From Bog-159 sp963785255 (GTDB lineage Bacteria; Acidobacteriota; Terriglobia; Bryobacterales; Bryobacteraceae): DNA of 64,000 nucleotides. The notes under the pieces are model-generated. The model saw only the letters and a list, made by a program, of their open reading frames with translations. It did no database searches and was not told the DNA's origin. The stretch spans positions 744,001 through 808,000 of the forward strand of contig CAWAUR010000013.1 of the NCBI GenBank assembly GCA_963785255.1. The letters run 5' to 3'. Made by a program: the position numbers and the translations under genes. Positions 7,359 through 16,625 of this stretch are shown piece after piece. The number at the start of each line of letters is the position of its first letter. The stretch's first letter is position 1.

Positions 7359-9218
7359 ATGCCTTATCAGCGTATCGAAGACTATGGGGTAGTCGGCAAT
7401 CTGCGGACCGCCGCGCTGATCGGCAAGCAGGGCTCCATCGACTGGCTGTGCCTTCCACGTTTCGATTCCCCTAGCGTGTTCGGCGCCCTACTCGACGCGG
7501 CGAAAGGCGGGTTCTTTCGCATCGCTCCGGTAACTGCTGAAGTTACTCGCAAGCAGGTATATTGGCCCGACACGAATATTCTGGTCACGCGCTTTCTGTG
7601 CGACGGCGGCGTGGGTGAGGTGATCGATTTTATGCCGGTCTGCGCGGCGGGTGACGATCACAACGGCAGGTTGATTCGGCAGGTAAGAGTGCTGCGCGGC
7701 ACGATGCGCTTCCGTTTGGCATGTCATCCCGCGTTCAACTATGCCCGCGATCGGCATACCACGCGAATTGTAGACGGAGGCGCGCACTTTACGGCTCACG
7801 GATTGCAATTAAGCTTGCGATCGGGCATCCGCCTTACGCGATCCGGCTCCGGCGTCGACGCGGAATTCACCTTGAGCGAGGGGAGCCGCCGGAGTTTCGA
7901 ACTATACCTGGCAGGCGCTCCTGAAAAGGATCATCGGGGAAAGCTGAGTGACGAGGAAAGCGAGCTTCTCTTTCGAGAGACAGTAACATTCTGGCGGCAG
8001 TGGCTTTCCAAATGTACTTACCGGGGCCGCTGGCGTGAGATGGTGCAGCGGTCGGCTCTGGTTTTGAAGTTACTCACATACCAGCCCACTGGCGCGATTG
8101 TCGCCGCGCCCACCTGTAGTCTGCCGGAAAGCCTGGGTGGCGCGCGCAATTGGGATTACCGGTACACATGGGTCCGCGACGCGGCATTTACCGTCTATAG
8201 CCTGATGCGCATCGGCTACACGGAGGAGGCTATGCAGTTCGCCGGTTTCCTGGACGCGCGCTGTCACGAACTGAAACCGGATGGATCTCTACAGACGGTT
8301 TATGGCATCGATGGACGCCGTAAGCTTACCGAGCAGACGCTCAGCCACCTGGAAGGATATATGGGCTCCAGCCCAGTGCGCATCGGCAACGCCGCCTATC
8401 GCCAGCTTCAGCTCGATATCTACGGAGAGTTGATGGACTCTCTGTATCTTTATAATAAGTACGGCCAGCCGCTATCGTACGAGCTATGGACTTACTTGAG
8501 GCGGCTCACAAACTGGGTGTGCGCTCACTGGCGCGATCGGGACGACGCGATCTGGGAGGTGCGCGGAGGCAGGCGAAACTTCGTCTACTCCAAAATGATG
8601 TGTTGGGTGGCGGTGGATCGCGCCATCCGGCTGGCCACCAAACGCTCGCTCCCGGCGGACTGGCGGCGATGGATGAAGGTGCGCGACGAGATCTACGAAT
8701 CCGTGATCGAGCGCGGCTGGAGCGACGCAAAGCGCGCATTTGTCCAAAGCTATGAAAGTGACGCGTTGGACGCCTCTCTGCTGCTGATGCCGTTGGTCTT
8801 TTTCATCTCACCCACCGATCCGAAGATGCTGGCGACTCTGGATGCTATAAACCGACCGCCGCGTGAAGGCGGCCTGGTTTCCGATGGCCTTGTCTTTCGC
8901 TATGACCTCGACAAAACGCCCGATGGGCTTAAAGGCACGGAAGGCACGTTCAATCTCTGCACGTTCTGGCTGGTGGAGGCGTTGACTCGCGCCAGCAAGG
9001 ACGATCCCCAGCGTTTACAGGATGCGCGTTTACTTTTCGAGCAAATGTTGGGCTATGCCAACCATCTTGGCCTATACGCCGAACAGACCAGCGCGCAGGG
9101 CGCGGCGCTCGGAAATTTTCCGCAGGCGCTTACGCATCTTTCGCTCATCAGCGCGGCGTTCAATCTGGATCGCTATCTGGATGGCTTGGGCGGATTGACG
9201 CCTATTGCTGCGCGGTAA
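7359..9218 (+). CDS. Glycoside hydrolase family 15 (glucoamylase/trehalase-like)
   Basis: 619 residues, full length for bacterial GH15 proteins of the trehalase-like group. Residues 1-230 form the N-terminal beta domain (IEDYGVVGNLRTAALIGKQG, SIDWLCLPRFDSPSVFG). The (alpha/alpha)6 catalytic barrel follows, with NWDYRYTWVRDAAF near residue 264 and GTEGTFNLCTFWLVEAL near 527, which should hold catalytic acidic residues, and a closing GLYAEQ. No signal peptide, so it is probably cytoplasmic and hydrolyses alpha-glucosidic bonds of trehalose, maltodextrin or glycogen-like substrates. The last 17 bases overlap the end of the convergent NHL gene. Confidence 0.9.
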   Translation: MPYQRIEDYGVVGNLRTAALIGKQGSIDWLCLPRFDSPSVFGALLDAAKGGFFRIAPVTAEVTRKQVYWPDTNILVTRFLCDGGVGEVIDFMPVCAAGDDHNGRLIRQVRVLRGTMRFRLACHPAFNYARDRHTTRIVDGGAHFTAHGLQLSLRSGIRLTRSGSGVDAEFTLSEGSRRSFELYLAGAPEKDHRGKLSDEESELLFRETVTFWRQWLSKCTYRGRWREMVQRSALVLKLLTYQPTGAIVAAPTCSLPESLGGARNWDYRYTWVRDAAFTVYSLMRIGYTEEAMQFAGFLDARCHELKPDGSLQTVYGIDGRRKLTEQTLSHLEGYMGSSPVRIGNAAYRQLQLDIYGELMDSLYLYNKYGQPLSYELWTYLRRLTNWVCAHWRDRDDAIWEVRGGRRNFVYSKMMCWVAVDRAIRLATKRSLPADWRRWMKVRDEIYESVIERGWSDAKRAFVQSYESDALDASLLLMPLVFFISPTDPKMLATLDAINRPPREGGLVSDGLVFRYDLDKTPDGLKGTEGTFNLCTFWLVEALTRASKDDPQRLQDARLLFEQMLGYANHLGLYAEQTSAQGAALGNFPQALTHLSLISAAFNLDRYLDGLGGLTPIAAR

Positions 9219-12200
9219 TGGTAATGGTCCCAGCCAGTGTGGGGCTTCCGTTATTCGACGGATAATTCGAGGCAAATCCTTCATACAGGATCTGCACCGG
9301 AAAAACGGTGGGGGCCGAGCCGTCCGATGGTATGAAACCTTCGAGATCCTGCGGATTGGCCGGTATTGTGACGTTGATCTGCCACAAGCCGGGGATGCCC
9401 GGCGCCAGGCCCGAGTAATCGACTGTAGCCTGTGACGAGCCGATGTAGACTTCAGGTTGGGACTGTGTGGATAGTGTGCCCGAGGACCCCATGCCATCCG
9501 GCGGGAGAGTCCCGCTAAACGCCGCTCCCGCGCCGTTCATGAAGAGCTGAATGGGCGCACCGGGATTCGCCGGACTGTTAGTGCCATTGCGCGTGTTCTC
9601 GCAGCCGGTCTTATAGTTGTTGCAGTTCAGCGCCGCAATCTGTCCGGTTCCGGCGCCGTTGTTGAAGAAGAACGCCGGCGACGAGCTGGCCATAGTGGCG
9701 CTGCCGCTGGCCAGGACCTGCATGGTGGAAGTATTCAGAACCACCACCTGCGCCGTGCCGGAGGTGGGAGCTTCATAGGGAACCAGGAAATTGATCTGGC
9801 CCAGATACCCGCCGCCGCCGGGGGGGGTAATTACAGAAAGCGGCGATTGTTGGCCGTTGATCAACACCTCTAAGCCTTCTAGCGTCGGCGGCAAAGGCAA
9901 GCTGGACGCATAAGCCGCGGACGCGCCGGACGGCAGGAAGGAGAAGTTAGCCGGATTCGGATAAAGGGTGACATAGGTACCCGGCGCCATACCGCAACTT
10001 GGGGTGTAACCACCGGAGGCGACCAGGCACGGAATATTTTCCTTGCCCAACGTGCATCCCATATAGCATAAGTAACTGCCGCTATTTTGGGCTGCCATAC
10101 CCGGATAATGGATCGACACGCGGTTCGATGTATCGGCCACATACAAGTCGCCATAGTTATCCTGAGTAATGGCGATGGCCGGATACGCGCACAGCGGAAG
10201 AGAACAGGTTACCGAAGGCCCCACCACTTCCACGGCCGGCATGATCACTGTCGGAGTGCCTCCTGTAACCAATGGGTTGGGCGGCGAAAAGCGGGAAATG
10301 CCGAGGTTCGAGTCGCCCACCCAGATATCGTTTTGGTAGCCGGAAATCTTATTCGGGTTCACCCAGACGGCCTCCGGGTAATTAAGCCCCGTGAAGGAAT
10401 CGATAGCCTGAGTCACTGTAGTAGCTCCAGGCTGTATGTCGAAAATCAGAATCTGATTGTGTCCCGCATCGGCCACATACAGCTCGCCAATGGAGTCTTC
10501 GGCAATGTGATGCGGCGAGTTCAGGATACTGCTGCCGGTGGCCGAGAAGCTGGATTGGCCGAAAACAGTAGTGGCCGATTCGCCATTGGAACTGGTGGCG
10601 CCGATCGGAAAGAGCAATACCCGGTTGGCAGATTGGTCGGAGACGAACAAGCCGCGCGCGGCGTCGAACAGCACGCCATAAGGCGCCGCCATGATGGTCT
10701 GGCTGGCCTGCGGATTCGAGATGCCGGTGAAGCTGGTCTGGCCGAGCACGAGGTTGGCCGTCATCGCAGAATTTGAGGGATCGAATGGGGCAGGGAAGCG
10801 CAGCACGCGCCCGTTGCCCGTATCGGCGACATAGAGATTGCCACTCGGATCGACGGCCAGTCCGGTGGGATAACAGAGGCTGGCGCTGGTGGGCTGGCGG
10901 GGAAGCGATTCATTGGCGGCGTTCGTCACGCCCCCGAAGTTGCAAAGCGAGGTATTGAAATCCGGCTCGCCGATGACAATATCCGCCTGCACGCCGGGCG
11001 CTACCGTGCGCGCATCGTTGAAGCCCAGCACGCGGTGGTTGTTGGGATCGGAGACAAACAGGTGGGGAGTGCCGGAACTGGCGTCCACCGCCATGCCGGC
11101 GTCGTAGGTTGAACTGCTCCCGAAATAAAACTCCTTGCCATGGATGCTGTTGGGACTGTTATACGGGAAGCCGCTCTGTCCCAGCACCGCCGAGGCAGCC
11201 GCCACCGTGCCCGCATTAGGATAAACGAGCACGCGGTTGTTGTACAGATCGGCAACAAACAAATCGCCATTGTTGGAAACAGCGGCGGCGAAGGGGTTGT
11301 TGAATGTCGCGATTACGGTGCCGCTGCTATTCGTAAAAGAAGCTTGCGGATTGCCTGCGTTCGCGGACGTGCTGGTGAAATTGGTCAGGCTGGTCCCCTG
11401 TCCGAGCACGGCCGTGGCGGCGGGGGTGGTGCCCCAGTCGGGACTGATGAACGGATCGAAGAAAAGAATCCGGCTGTCGCCCGAATCCACCACTGCCGGG
11501 CCGTTGTTGACCATGACGATGCCACCGGGATTACTGAGCGTGCTGCCCGTAGCGGTCGCGGGCGGCGGGTTGACGATCCCGGCGAATCCAATGGCACTGG
11601 GGCCACTAGCGGGCAGCGAACCGCCGGAAAACACGACCACGCGATTTTCGTTATCGGTAATGAAAATGTGGCTGCTGGAATCGATAGCTACACCGGCGGG
11701 CGTGTACAACGTGGTTTTGTCCGTTACGCTGGTCGGGAAGTTCACCACCGTGAAACTCTGTTGACCGATTACGCTGTCCGCCGCGGGATCCACGGCGCCC
11801 GAGGTGAGCGATCCGGATGGGTACCGGAGTACGCGACCGTTACCGGCGTCGGCGACGAATAAATCGCCCGAGGAATCCACGGCCAGGGAGGCCAGAAAAG
11901 GTCCATTGCCGCGGGGGCATCCAATGTAAAGGCAAATCGTTTTAGCGGACAGAGCGCCGCCTTGGTTGGCCCTGCTGGAGGTAAATTGATCGGGTTGTCC
12001 AAGTACGATATCGGGCGTGCTGCTGCCGCCGCCCAACGGCTTGGGATACCGCAGAATCCGATTATTGCCGCTATCCGCCACGTAGAGATTGCCGCCGCCG
12101 TCCACCACCAGGCCGGTGGGATAGTGCAGGCCGCCATTGATCGCGGGAAGAGTGGTGTAGGCATTGGGCTGGCCCAGGATCATATCCGGCGCCTGCAGGT

Positions 12201-12492
12201 TGGCCAGAGTCGAGCTGGTGGCATTCTTCCAAGCCAATACCCGGTTATTCCAAGTATCTGCGACGTAAAGGATTGGCGAAGAGCCGGTGTTATCGACGGC
12301 CACCCCGCCGGGCAGGTACAAGCCTCCGCTAACAGCGAAGTTCGGATTCACATTGCTGACGACGAGTTGCTCTGCGGGCGATGTGGACTGGTGCCCGACA
12401 ACACGCGCGGGGACCGGGTCGAGCGCTACTTGCGCGCCGGCAATGGCCGACACGAGCAGCGCCAAGAGAGAGGAAAGATATATGGAACGCAT
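9202..12492 (-). CDS. Large secreted NHL-repeat beta-propeller protein
   Basis: 1,096 residues with a Sec signal (MRSIYLSSLLALLVSAIAGA). Residues 25-800 are many NHL units, recognisable by repeats of GVAVDNTGS..LYVADTWNNRVLAW type (LVVDGGGNLYVADSGNNRIL, LAVDPSGNLYVADTGNGRVL). These should form one or more propellers. The last 270 residues form two beta-sandwich modules like the TIGR03437 domain common in Solibacter-type proteins (LGQINFLVPYEAPTSG, PGIPGLWQINVTIPANPQDL). The same module ends the sedolisin at 53675. No catalytic motif is visible; extracellular binding is a reasonable guess. Confidence 0.88.
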   Translation of the reverse strand: MRSIYLSSLLALLVSAIAGAQVALDPVPARVVGHQSTSPAEQLVVSNVNPNFAVSGGLYLPGGVAVDNTGSSPILYVADTWNNRVLAWKNATSSTLANLQAPDMILGQPNAYTTLPAINGGLHYPTGLVVDGGGNLYVADSGNNRILRYPKPLGGGSSTPDIVLGQPDQFTSSRANQGGALSAKTICLYIGCPRGNGPFLASLAVDSSGDLFVADAGNGRVLRYPSGSLTSGAVDPAADSVIGQQSFTVVNFPTSVTDKTTLYTPAGVAIDSSSHIFITDNENRVVVFSGGSLPASGPSAIGFAGIVNPPPATATGSTLSNPGGIVMVNNGPAVVDSGDSRILFFDPFISPDWGTTPAATAVLGQGTSLTNFTSTSANAGNPQASFTNSSGTVIATFNNPFAAAVSNNGDLFVADLYNNRVLVYPNAGTVAAASAVLGQSGFPYNSPNSIHGKEFYFGSSSTYDAGMAVDASSGTPHLFVSDPNNHRVLGFNDARTVAPGVQADIVIGEPDFNTSLCNFGGVTNAANESLPRQPTSASLCYPTGLAVDPSGNLYVADTGNGRVLRFPAPFDPSNSAMTANLVLGQTSFTGISNPQASQTIMAAPYGVLFDAARGLFVSDQSANRVLLFPIGATSSNGESATTVFGQSSFSATGSSILNSPHHIAEDSIGELYVADAGHNQILIFDIQPGATTVTQAIDSFTGLNYPEAVWVNPNKISGYQNDIWVGDSNLGISRFSPPNPLVTGGTPTVIMPAVEVVGPSVTCSLPLCAYPAIAITQDNYGDLYVADTSNRVSIHYPGMAAQNSGSYLCYMGCTLGKENIPCLVASGGYTPSCGMAPGTYVTLYPNPANFSFLPSGASAAYASSLPLPPTLEGLEVLINGQQSPLSVITPPGGGGYLGQINFLVPYEAPTSGTAQVVVLNTSTMQVLASGSATMASSSPAFFFNNGAGTGQIAALNCNNYKTGCENTRNGTNSPANPGAPIQLFMNGAGAAFSGTLPPDGMGSSGTLSTQSQPEVYIGSSQATVDYSGLAPGIPGLWQINVTIPANPQDLEGFIPSDGSAPTVFPVQILYEGFASNYPSNNGSPTLAGTITITAQQ

Positions 12493-12599
12493 AAGATTAG
12501 GTCGATACTCTCACGAGGATACCAGATCGGGTGCTTAACCGTTTGGGGATGGATGCTGCGACATCACGCGCCGCACTGAGCCGCGTTCCAGCCTTGTGT

Positions 12600-12711
12600 C
12601 TTATCGGCGTTCATCGGCGTTCATCGGCGGCCAATTATTTTGTTCTTCCACACCGGCGGGAAAAACCAAAACTATTATGGCCGCAGATGAACGCAGATGA
12701 ACGCAGATAAG
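12600..12711. repeat. 35-base inverted repeat built of GTTCATCGGC units
   Basis: The left arm (12600-12634) contains three TTCATCGGCG-like units; the right arm (12677-12711) is its reverse complement with GCAGATGAAC units. The arms differ mainly by G/T changes at a few repeated positions and are separated by 42 bases. The element fills the gap between two divergent genes, the NHL gene and mqnA, and could form a large hairpin. Confidence 0.7.
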
Positions 12712-12755
12712 ATCCTGGCTCAGTCGCGGGCTGTCGCCTCTGTTAAACTGGACAA

Positions 12756-13562
12756 TTGAATCCGACCGTTGCGCTTCCCCGCCTCAGAGTCTGCGCCGTC
12801 AGTTATTTGAATACAGTTCCACTTGTCTGGGGCATGCTGCATGGCGACCAGCAAGGCCTTTTCGATCTCACTTTCCGCGTGCCCGCCGGCTGCGCCGATA
12901 TGGTGGCGTCGGGCGCGGCGGATATCGGCATCATTCCATCGTTCGAGCTGATCGGCCGCGATTTCGGAATTGTGCCGGGAGTGGGCATCGCCTGCCGTGG
13001 CGCGGTGCGCAGCATTCTGTTGGTATCGAAGCTCCCGGCCGCGGAAATCCGCACGCTGGCGGCGGATTCGAGCTCGCGCACCTCGGTGGCGCTGGCGCGT
13101 ATCATCCTGGCGCGGCGGTTTGGCGCGCGGCCGGAAGTGGTCAGGCGTCCGCCGGATCTGGCCGGCATGCTGGCGGAATCCGACGCCGCGTTGATCATCG
13201 GCGATCCGGCTTTAGCAATCGATCCGGGCGACAGCGCATTTCACATCTACGATCTGGGGCGCGAATGGATGGAGATGACCGGGCTGCCGATGGTTTTCGC
13301 GGTGTGGGCGGGGCCGCGCGCGTGCGTCACGCCGCAGGTGGCCGCGGCCTTTCAGGAGTCCTGCGCGTTCGGGCTGCGCAATCTGGATCAGATCGTGGCA
13401 TCCGAAGCGCCCGCGCGCGGATTCCCGGCGGAGCTGGTGCGGCGCTACCTACGCTCGCATATCGTCTTGGAATTGGGCGCTCGGGAGCGGCAAGGGATGG
13501 AGTTGTTCCTGCAATACGCGCAGGCGCCGGACCTCTCTGTCACGCTGGCGTCGGCTCACTGA
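12756..13562 (+). CDS. mqnA: MqnA, chorismate dehydratase (futalosine menaquinone pathway)
   Basis: 268 residues. MqnA dehydrates chorismate to 3-enolpyruvylbenzoate, the first step of the futalosine route to menaquinone. Visible family features are VSYLNTVPLVWGM at the N-terminus, DLTFRVPAGCADMVASGAAD, IGIIPSFELIG, RSILLVSKLP and LIIGDPALAID, in a periplasmic-binding-protein-like fold without a signal peptide. No ATG is available upstream of VSYLNT, so a TTG at 12756 is the best start. The other mqn genes are not in the window. Its end overlaps the convergent exported-protein gene by 7 bases. Confidence 0.92.
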   Translation: MNPTVALPRLRVCAVSYLNTVPLVWGMLHGDQQGLFDLTFRVPAGCADMVASGAADIGIIPSFELIGRDFGIVPGVGIACRGAVRSILLVSKLPAAEIRTLAADSSSRTSVALARIILARRFGARPEVVRRPPDLAGMLAESDAALIIGDPALAIDPGDSAFHIYDLGREWMEMTGLPMVFAVWAGPRACVTPQVAAAFQESCAFGLRNLDQIVASEAPARGFPAELVRRYLRSHIVLELGARERQGMELFLQYAQAPDLSVTLASAH

Positions 13563-14227
13563 AGTGGCAGTGGCAGAATCGCGCTGCCGCCGGGGCCTGA
13601 ATAGACCAATTCGAGCGAATGAATGCGGTCGATTTTGCCGCGGTACGGAAAATAAAGAAATCCGCTGGTGGGGATGTGGCAGGGGCCATCGGGCAGGGCG
13701 GCCTGGACGGCCAAATCCTCGGCCTTCACGGGCGGCTGTTTCTCCATTTCGCTCGTGTCGCTGCCCTTATCGCCGGGGTTGGGCGGCACACGCCGGGTGG
13801 TGCCGTTCGGATCTCCTGGAAAACGTTCGGTGGGCTGGGGCGCGCCCAGGATCACGGGACCCAATTGCGCCATTCTTGTCAGGCCCCCGTTCGTATCGGG
13901 ATGCTTCAGCGAATCGGCCAATAATTCGGCAGGCTCTGGGGACAGCGCCTGCTTGCGTCCATTCAGGCGCAAGGAAAATTGGCCGGCATTCAGTATGAGC
14001 TCGCGACCCACGGCCGGGAAGAGGGCGACTTCCACCACCAGGTAATCTTTGGCAATGAACAGATCGCGCCCGTTCGAGAAGCTGTGAACCAGGTACTCGG
14101 CGCCGATAGACGCCTCTTCCATGTTGGCATGCGCCGGATAATCCCATTCCGACGCTCTGGGTTGGGTACCCTGCGCGAAGAGACCGCCCGTGAGCGCCCC
14201 AAGCAAAACGGCGGCACGATATATCAT
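13556..14227 (-). CDS. Exported protein of unknown function
   Basis: 223 residues with a clear signal peptide (MIYRAAVLLGALTGGLFAQG). The mature part begins with a beta-rich stretch (GAEYLVHSFSNGRDLFIAKD, YLVVEVALFPAVG), continues with a Pro/Gly/Asn-rich flexible middle (ERFPGDPNGTTRRVPPNPGD) and ends with a second beta segment, SLELVYSGPGGSAILPLPLQ. Similar exported proteins occur widely in acidobacteria without assigned function. It converges on mqnA with a 7-base overlap. Confidence 0.7.
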   Translation of the reverse strand: MIYRAAVLLGALTGGLFAQGTQPRASEWDYPAHANMEEASIGAEYLVHSFSNGRDLFIAKDYLVVEVALFPAVGRELILNAGQFSLRLNGRKQALSPEPAELLADSLKHPDTNGGLTRMAQLGPVILGAPQPTERFPGDPNGTTRRVPPNPGDKGSDTSEMEKQPPVKAEDLAVQAALPDGPCHIPTSGFLYFPYRGKIDRIHSLELVYSGPGGSAILPLPLQ

Positions 14228-14265
14228 GCATCTATCGTATGCGATGGGTGATTCTGAGCCAAGGG

Positions 14266-14289
14266 ACCGCTCCCTGACGGTCGCGGCTC
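14266..14289. repeat. Family A palindromic repeat
   Basis: An exact copy of the consensus core CCGCTCCCTGACGGTCGCGG, 38 bases upstream of the exported protein's start. A partial copy in inverted orientation (GGTCAGGGAGCGGT) lies at about 14361-14374, so the two could pair across roughly 70 bases. Confidence 0.75.
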
Positions 14290-14450
14290 TGTAAAGGCCC
14301 GGCCGGTCATAAATCGTGGGAAATGGACGCCGCTTTAACCGACCCGACCCAGGGCACCCCGGTCAGGGAGCGGTTTCCCCAGAACGGTTAGTAAGCACCC
14401 CATGCGCCGCGCTCCACAACGGCAGGTGCCGCAGGACGTTTTTCGGGCAA
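14290..14450. other. Non-coding spacer
   Basis: Apart from the inverted partial family A copy near 14361-14374, nothing recognisable is present. Open frames here are Arg-rich shadows. Confidence 0.35.
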
Positions 14451-14621
14451 TCAAGCCACGCGGCGAACCCTGGAAATCAAGGCAGCAAGCTCTGGCGGCC
14501 GTTTCAGACGAATCAGCCGGATCTCTTCCAGCAGCCGGATGGCATTATCAAGTTCCGTGCGGCGGTGCTGGAGTTTCTGCAGTTGTAGATTGGGGGAGAC
14601 AAGCAGACGTTGTGGCGACAT
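14451..14621 (-). CDS. Small helical protein (hypothetical)
   Basis: 56 residues from an ATG at 14619-14621. The middle (LQKLQHRRTELDNAIRLLEE) is an amphipathic helix, and the rest is basic (RLIRLKRPPELAALISRVRR). Helical small proteins with a similar 'AIxxLE' segment occur in acidobacteria, sometimes near HTH or toxin-like genes. A GGAG lies about 15 bases upstream of this ATG and directly before a TTG at 14636, which would add five residues. No functional claim. Confidence 0.4.
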   Translation of the reverse strand: MSPQRLLVSPNLQLQKLQHRRTELDNAIRLLEEIRLIRLKRPPELAALISRVRRVA

Positions 14622-14636
14622 TTTCGTATACGTCAA

Positions 14637-14760
14637 CTCCGTGATATCCTAGGAAAAGTCCTAATACAAAATAGATGTAACCTTAGAATTATCCTGGAAC
14701 ACACCTATAATAAACCCCCCATTTGAGGGTATTTATGGACTCTTTTTAGGGTACTAGGAA
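14637..14760. promoter_or_regulatory. AT-rich intergenic segment
   Basis: This stretch is strikingly AT-rich against a GC-rich background (TATAATAAA, AAATAGATGTAACC, TTTTTAGGG). On the minus strand it lies upstream of the small helical protein at 14451 and probably holds its promoter. A GGGTTTATTATAGG element on the minus strand could include a -10 box, but no confident pair of boxes can be named. Confidence 0.35.
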
Positions 14761-14800
14761 TACTCCATTGACCAGGGCGTTATTGATGGCGCCGCAGGAC

Positions 14801-15082
14801 TCACGCGCCCTCTTCGGATGCCGCTTCGGCTTCGGCAGCAGCCTCCGGTCCGGCCGCCTGCGCCTCCGCGAGAATCGAGCGCGCTTCTTCCAGGTGTTCC
14901 CTGGGAACCTGCACTTCGAACTCGAGCACCGGAATGGTGGAGGCGCCCACCACCACGGCCTCGATGCCATTCGCCTGCAGAAGGTTCTGAATGGCCAGGG
15001 CTTCCATCTCGGCATCGTGATTGGAAGAACTGAACATGGTCACCATGTCCATTTCGTGGGAAGCGTCGGGGGCGGTATCCAT
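14801..15082 (-). CDS. DUF2007-type putative signal-transducing protein
   Basis: 93 residues from the ATG at 15080-15082. The core resembles DUF2007: FSSSNHDAEMEALAIQNLLQ, then NGIEAVVVGASTIPVLEFEV, then PREHLEEARSILAEAQA, a compact alpha/beta fold found as a stand-alone protein or fused to zinc ribbons. The tail is Ala/Glu-rich. Readings that start farther upstream run into the divergent YtxH gene and are rejected. An ATG at 15109 is possible. The role is unknown; the family is only predicted to signal. Confidence 0.72.
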   Translation of the reverse strand: MDTAPDASHEMDMVTMFSSSNHDAEMEALAIQNLLQANGIEAVVVGASTIPVLEFEVQVPREHLEEARSILAEAQAAGPEAAAEAEAASEEGA

Positions 15083-15145
15083 GGTCCCAGCATAATCCCC
15101 CGATGGCATAAAATGAAAGTTCGTAATCACACACGGAGGATTTGC

Positions 15146-15430
15146 ATGCCCGATCAGGAAGAAGAGCAGGATAATCTGGCGAACAACATCGGTTGGTTTG
15201 TAGCCGGCGTGGTAGTGGGTATGACCGGCGCCATACTGCTGGCGCCGCAAAGCGGAAAGAAGACCCGCCAGTTGATTTCCGATAAGACGCAGCAAGGCAA
15301 GGAGGCGGTGGCCGGAACCGGCAAGGAAGTCTACGACCGCAGCAAGGAGATGATCGATAAAGGGCGCCAGATTGTGGAGGACGCCGCCGATCTGTTCGAG
15401 CGCGGGCGCAAGCTGGTGCGCGGCTTGTAA
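15146..15430 (+). CDS. YtxH-domain small membrane-anchored protein
   Basis: 94 residues. After a short acidic start (MPDQEEEQDN) comes one membrane segment (IGWFVAGVVVGMTGAILLAP) followed by QSGKKTRQLI, the classic YtxH signature, and a long charged helix (KGKEVYDRSKEMIDKGRQ-like). The start follows ACGGAGGA at good spacing. YtxH-like proteins are general stress proteins whose helix lies along the membrane. It is divergent from the DUF2007 gene and 3 bases upstream of the MBL hydrolase, so it is probably co-transcribed with the latter. Confidence 0.85.
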   Translation: MPDQEEEQDNLANNIGWFVAGVVVGMTGAILLAPQSGKKTRQLISDKTQQGKEAVAGTGKEVYDRSKEMIDKGRQIVEDAADLFERGRKLVRGL

Positions 15431-15433
15431 GGT

Positions 15434-16330
15434 ATGCAGCGCGCTTCCGAGCCGCGCGCGGCAGCCAGCGCTCAGGCCGTCGAGTTGGGCGGCTTCCGCA
15501 TCACGCTAGTCCGCGAAGATATTTACTGGTGGGATGGCGGGGCCATGTTCGGCGTGGTCCCCAAGACGCTTTGGGCTGCGAAGTCGCCGCCCGATGAACT
15601 GAACCGCGTGCCCCTCGGCTTCAACTGTTATATCGTGGAGACCGGCGAGCACACGATCCTGCTGGATACGGGAGGCGGCGATAAGTTCGATGCGCGCCGC
15701 CGCGAGCGCATGAAGCTGCCGCCCGTGGCGAAGCCGCTGCCGGAGACGATCGCGGCGGCGGGCATTGACCCCGAACGCATCGACATGGTTGTCAACAGCC
15801 ATCTGCATTGGGATCATTGCGGGTGGAATACGATTCTGGCGCAGGATGTTCCGCGGCCGGCTTTCCCGCGCGCGATTTACTGGACTCGCCGTGGGGAGTG
15901 GGAGCACGCCCACCGCCGCCATCCCCGCGATAGCGTAGCCTACATCGACGCCAATTACGATCCGCTGGTGGATTCCGGGCGTATGCGACTCATCGACGAA
16001 GATTTCGAGGTGGCGCCGGGAATCTGGTTGCGCGTGGCTCCGGGGCATACGCCAGACATGATGACGATCACGGCGACTTCGGCGGGCCGGACGTTTTGCT
16101 TTTTCTCCGACCTGAGTCCTACCGCCGCCCACATCACGCCTACATGGGTGCCGGCGTTCGATCTCGATCCGGTGCAATCCATCGACAGCAAGCTTCACTG
16201 GCTGGATGCGGCCGCAAAGGGCGATTGGGTTTGCGGGTTTGCCCACGACCCGGACATAGCGTTCGCGCGTATCCGGGAGCACGACGGCAAGTTCGAGGCT
16301 GTGGCAGCCGCCGGAATAAACCCCGGTTAG
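15434..16330 (+). CDS. MBL-fold metallo-hydrolase
   Basis: 298 residues. The metal-binding signature HLHWDHCGW (HxHxDH) is present near residue 123; further ligands follow in APGHTPDMM, and an Asp in FFSDLSP. ETGEHTILLDTGGG is the usual strand before the active site. This matches the quorum-lactonase/YtnP-like branch of the superfamily, but the substrate cannot be named. It follows the YtxH gene directly (3-base gap). Confidence 0.85.
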   Translation: MQRASEPRAAASAQAVELGGFRITLVREDIYWWDGGAMFGVVPKTLWAAKSPPDELNRVPLGFNCYIVETGEHTILLDTGGGDKFDARRRERMKLPPVAKPLPETIAAAGIDPERIDMVVNSHLHWDHCGWNTILAQDVPRPAFPRAIYWTRRGEWEHAHRRHPRDSVAYIDANYDPLVDSGRMRLIDEDFEVAPGIWLRVAPGHTPDMMTITATSAGRTFCFFSDLSPTAAHITPTWVPAFDLDPVQSIDSKLHWLDAAAKGDWVCGFAHDPDIAFARIREHDGKFEAVAAAGINPG

Positions 16331-16436
16331 CGTTATCCATCAGGAGCATTGTTTGTTAACGCACGTTCCCAGGAGAATAGGAACCGCTGGCATCTTTTTT
16401 AGATCCAGTTTCAATCTTCAACTGAGGAGACTCTCC

Positions 16437-16625
16437 ATGCTGAACGTAGTGAAGCGGCTCTGGCAAGATGAGCAAGGCCAGGACCTGATCGAGTACACTT
16501 TGCTGATGGCGTTTGTGGCTCTGGCATCCGCGGGACTGTTTATCAGCTCGGGTGGAAGCGTGAGCCAAATCTGGAGCGACACGAATTCGTCGCTATCCTA
16601 CGCGGCCACTACCGCCACCAGCTAG
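16437..16625 (+). CDS. Flp-family type IVb pilin
   Basis: 62 residues. The prepilin peptidase site QG/QDLIEYTLLMAF has the invariant Glu at +4/+5 and is followed by a hydrophobic helix (VALASAGLFISS) and a short Ser/Thr-rich tail. The ATG at 16437 follows TGAGGAGACTC, a strong ribosome-binding site. Flp pilins are the subunits of Tad pili used for surface attachment. No tad/cpa assembly genes are in the window, so this is either an orphan pilin or its machinery lies elsewhere. Confidence 0.9.
   Translation: MLNVVKRLWQDEQGQDLIEYTLLMAFVALASAGLFISSGGSVSQIWSDTNSSLSYAATTATS

Noticed and set aside
14768..15145. Long N-terminal extension of the YtxH open frame
   Set aside because: Antisense to the DUF2007 gene; a strong ribosome-binding site precedes the ATG at 15146.
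16353..16436. N-terminal extension of the Flp pilin frame
   Set aside because: A short leader ending at the prepilin peptidase site and a GAGGAG ribosome-binding site point to the ATG at 16437.
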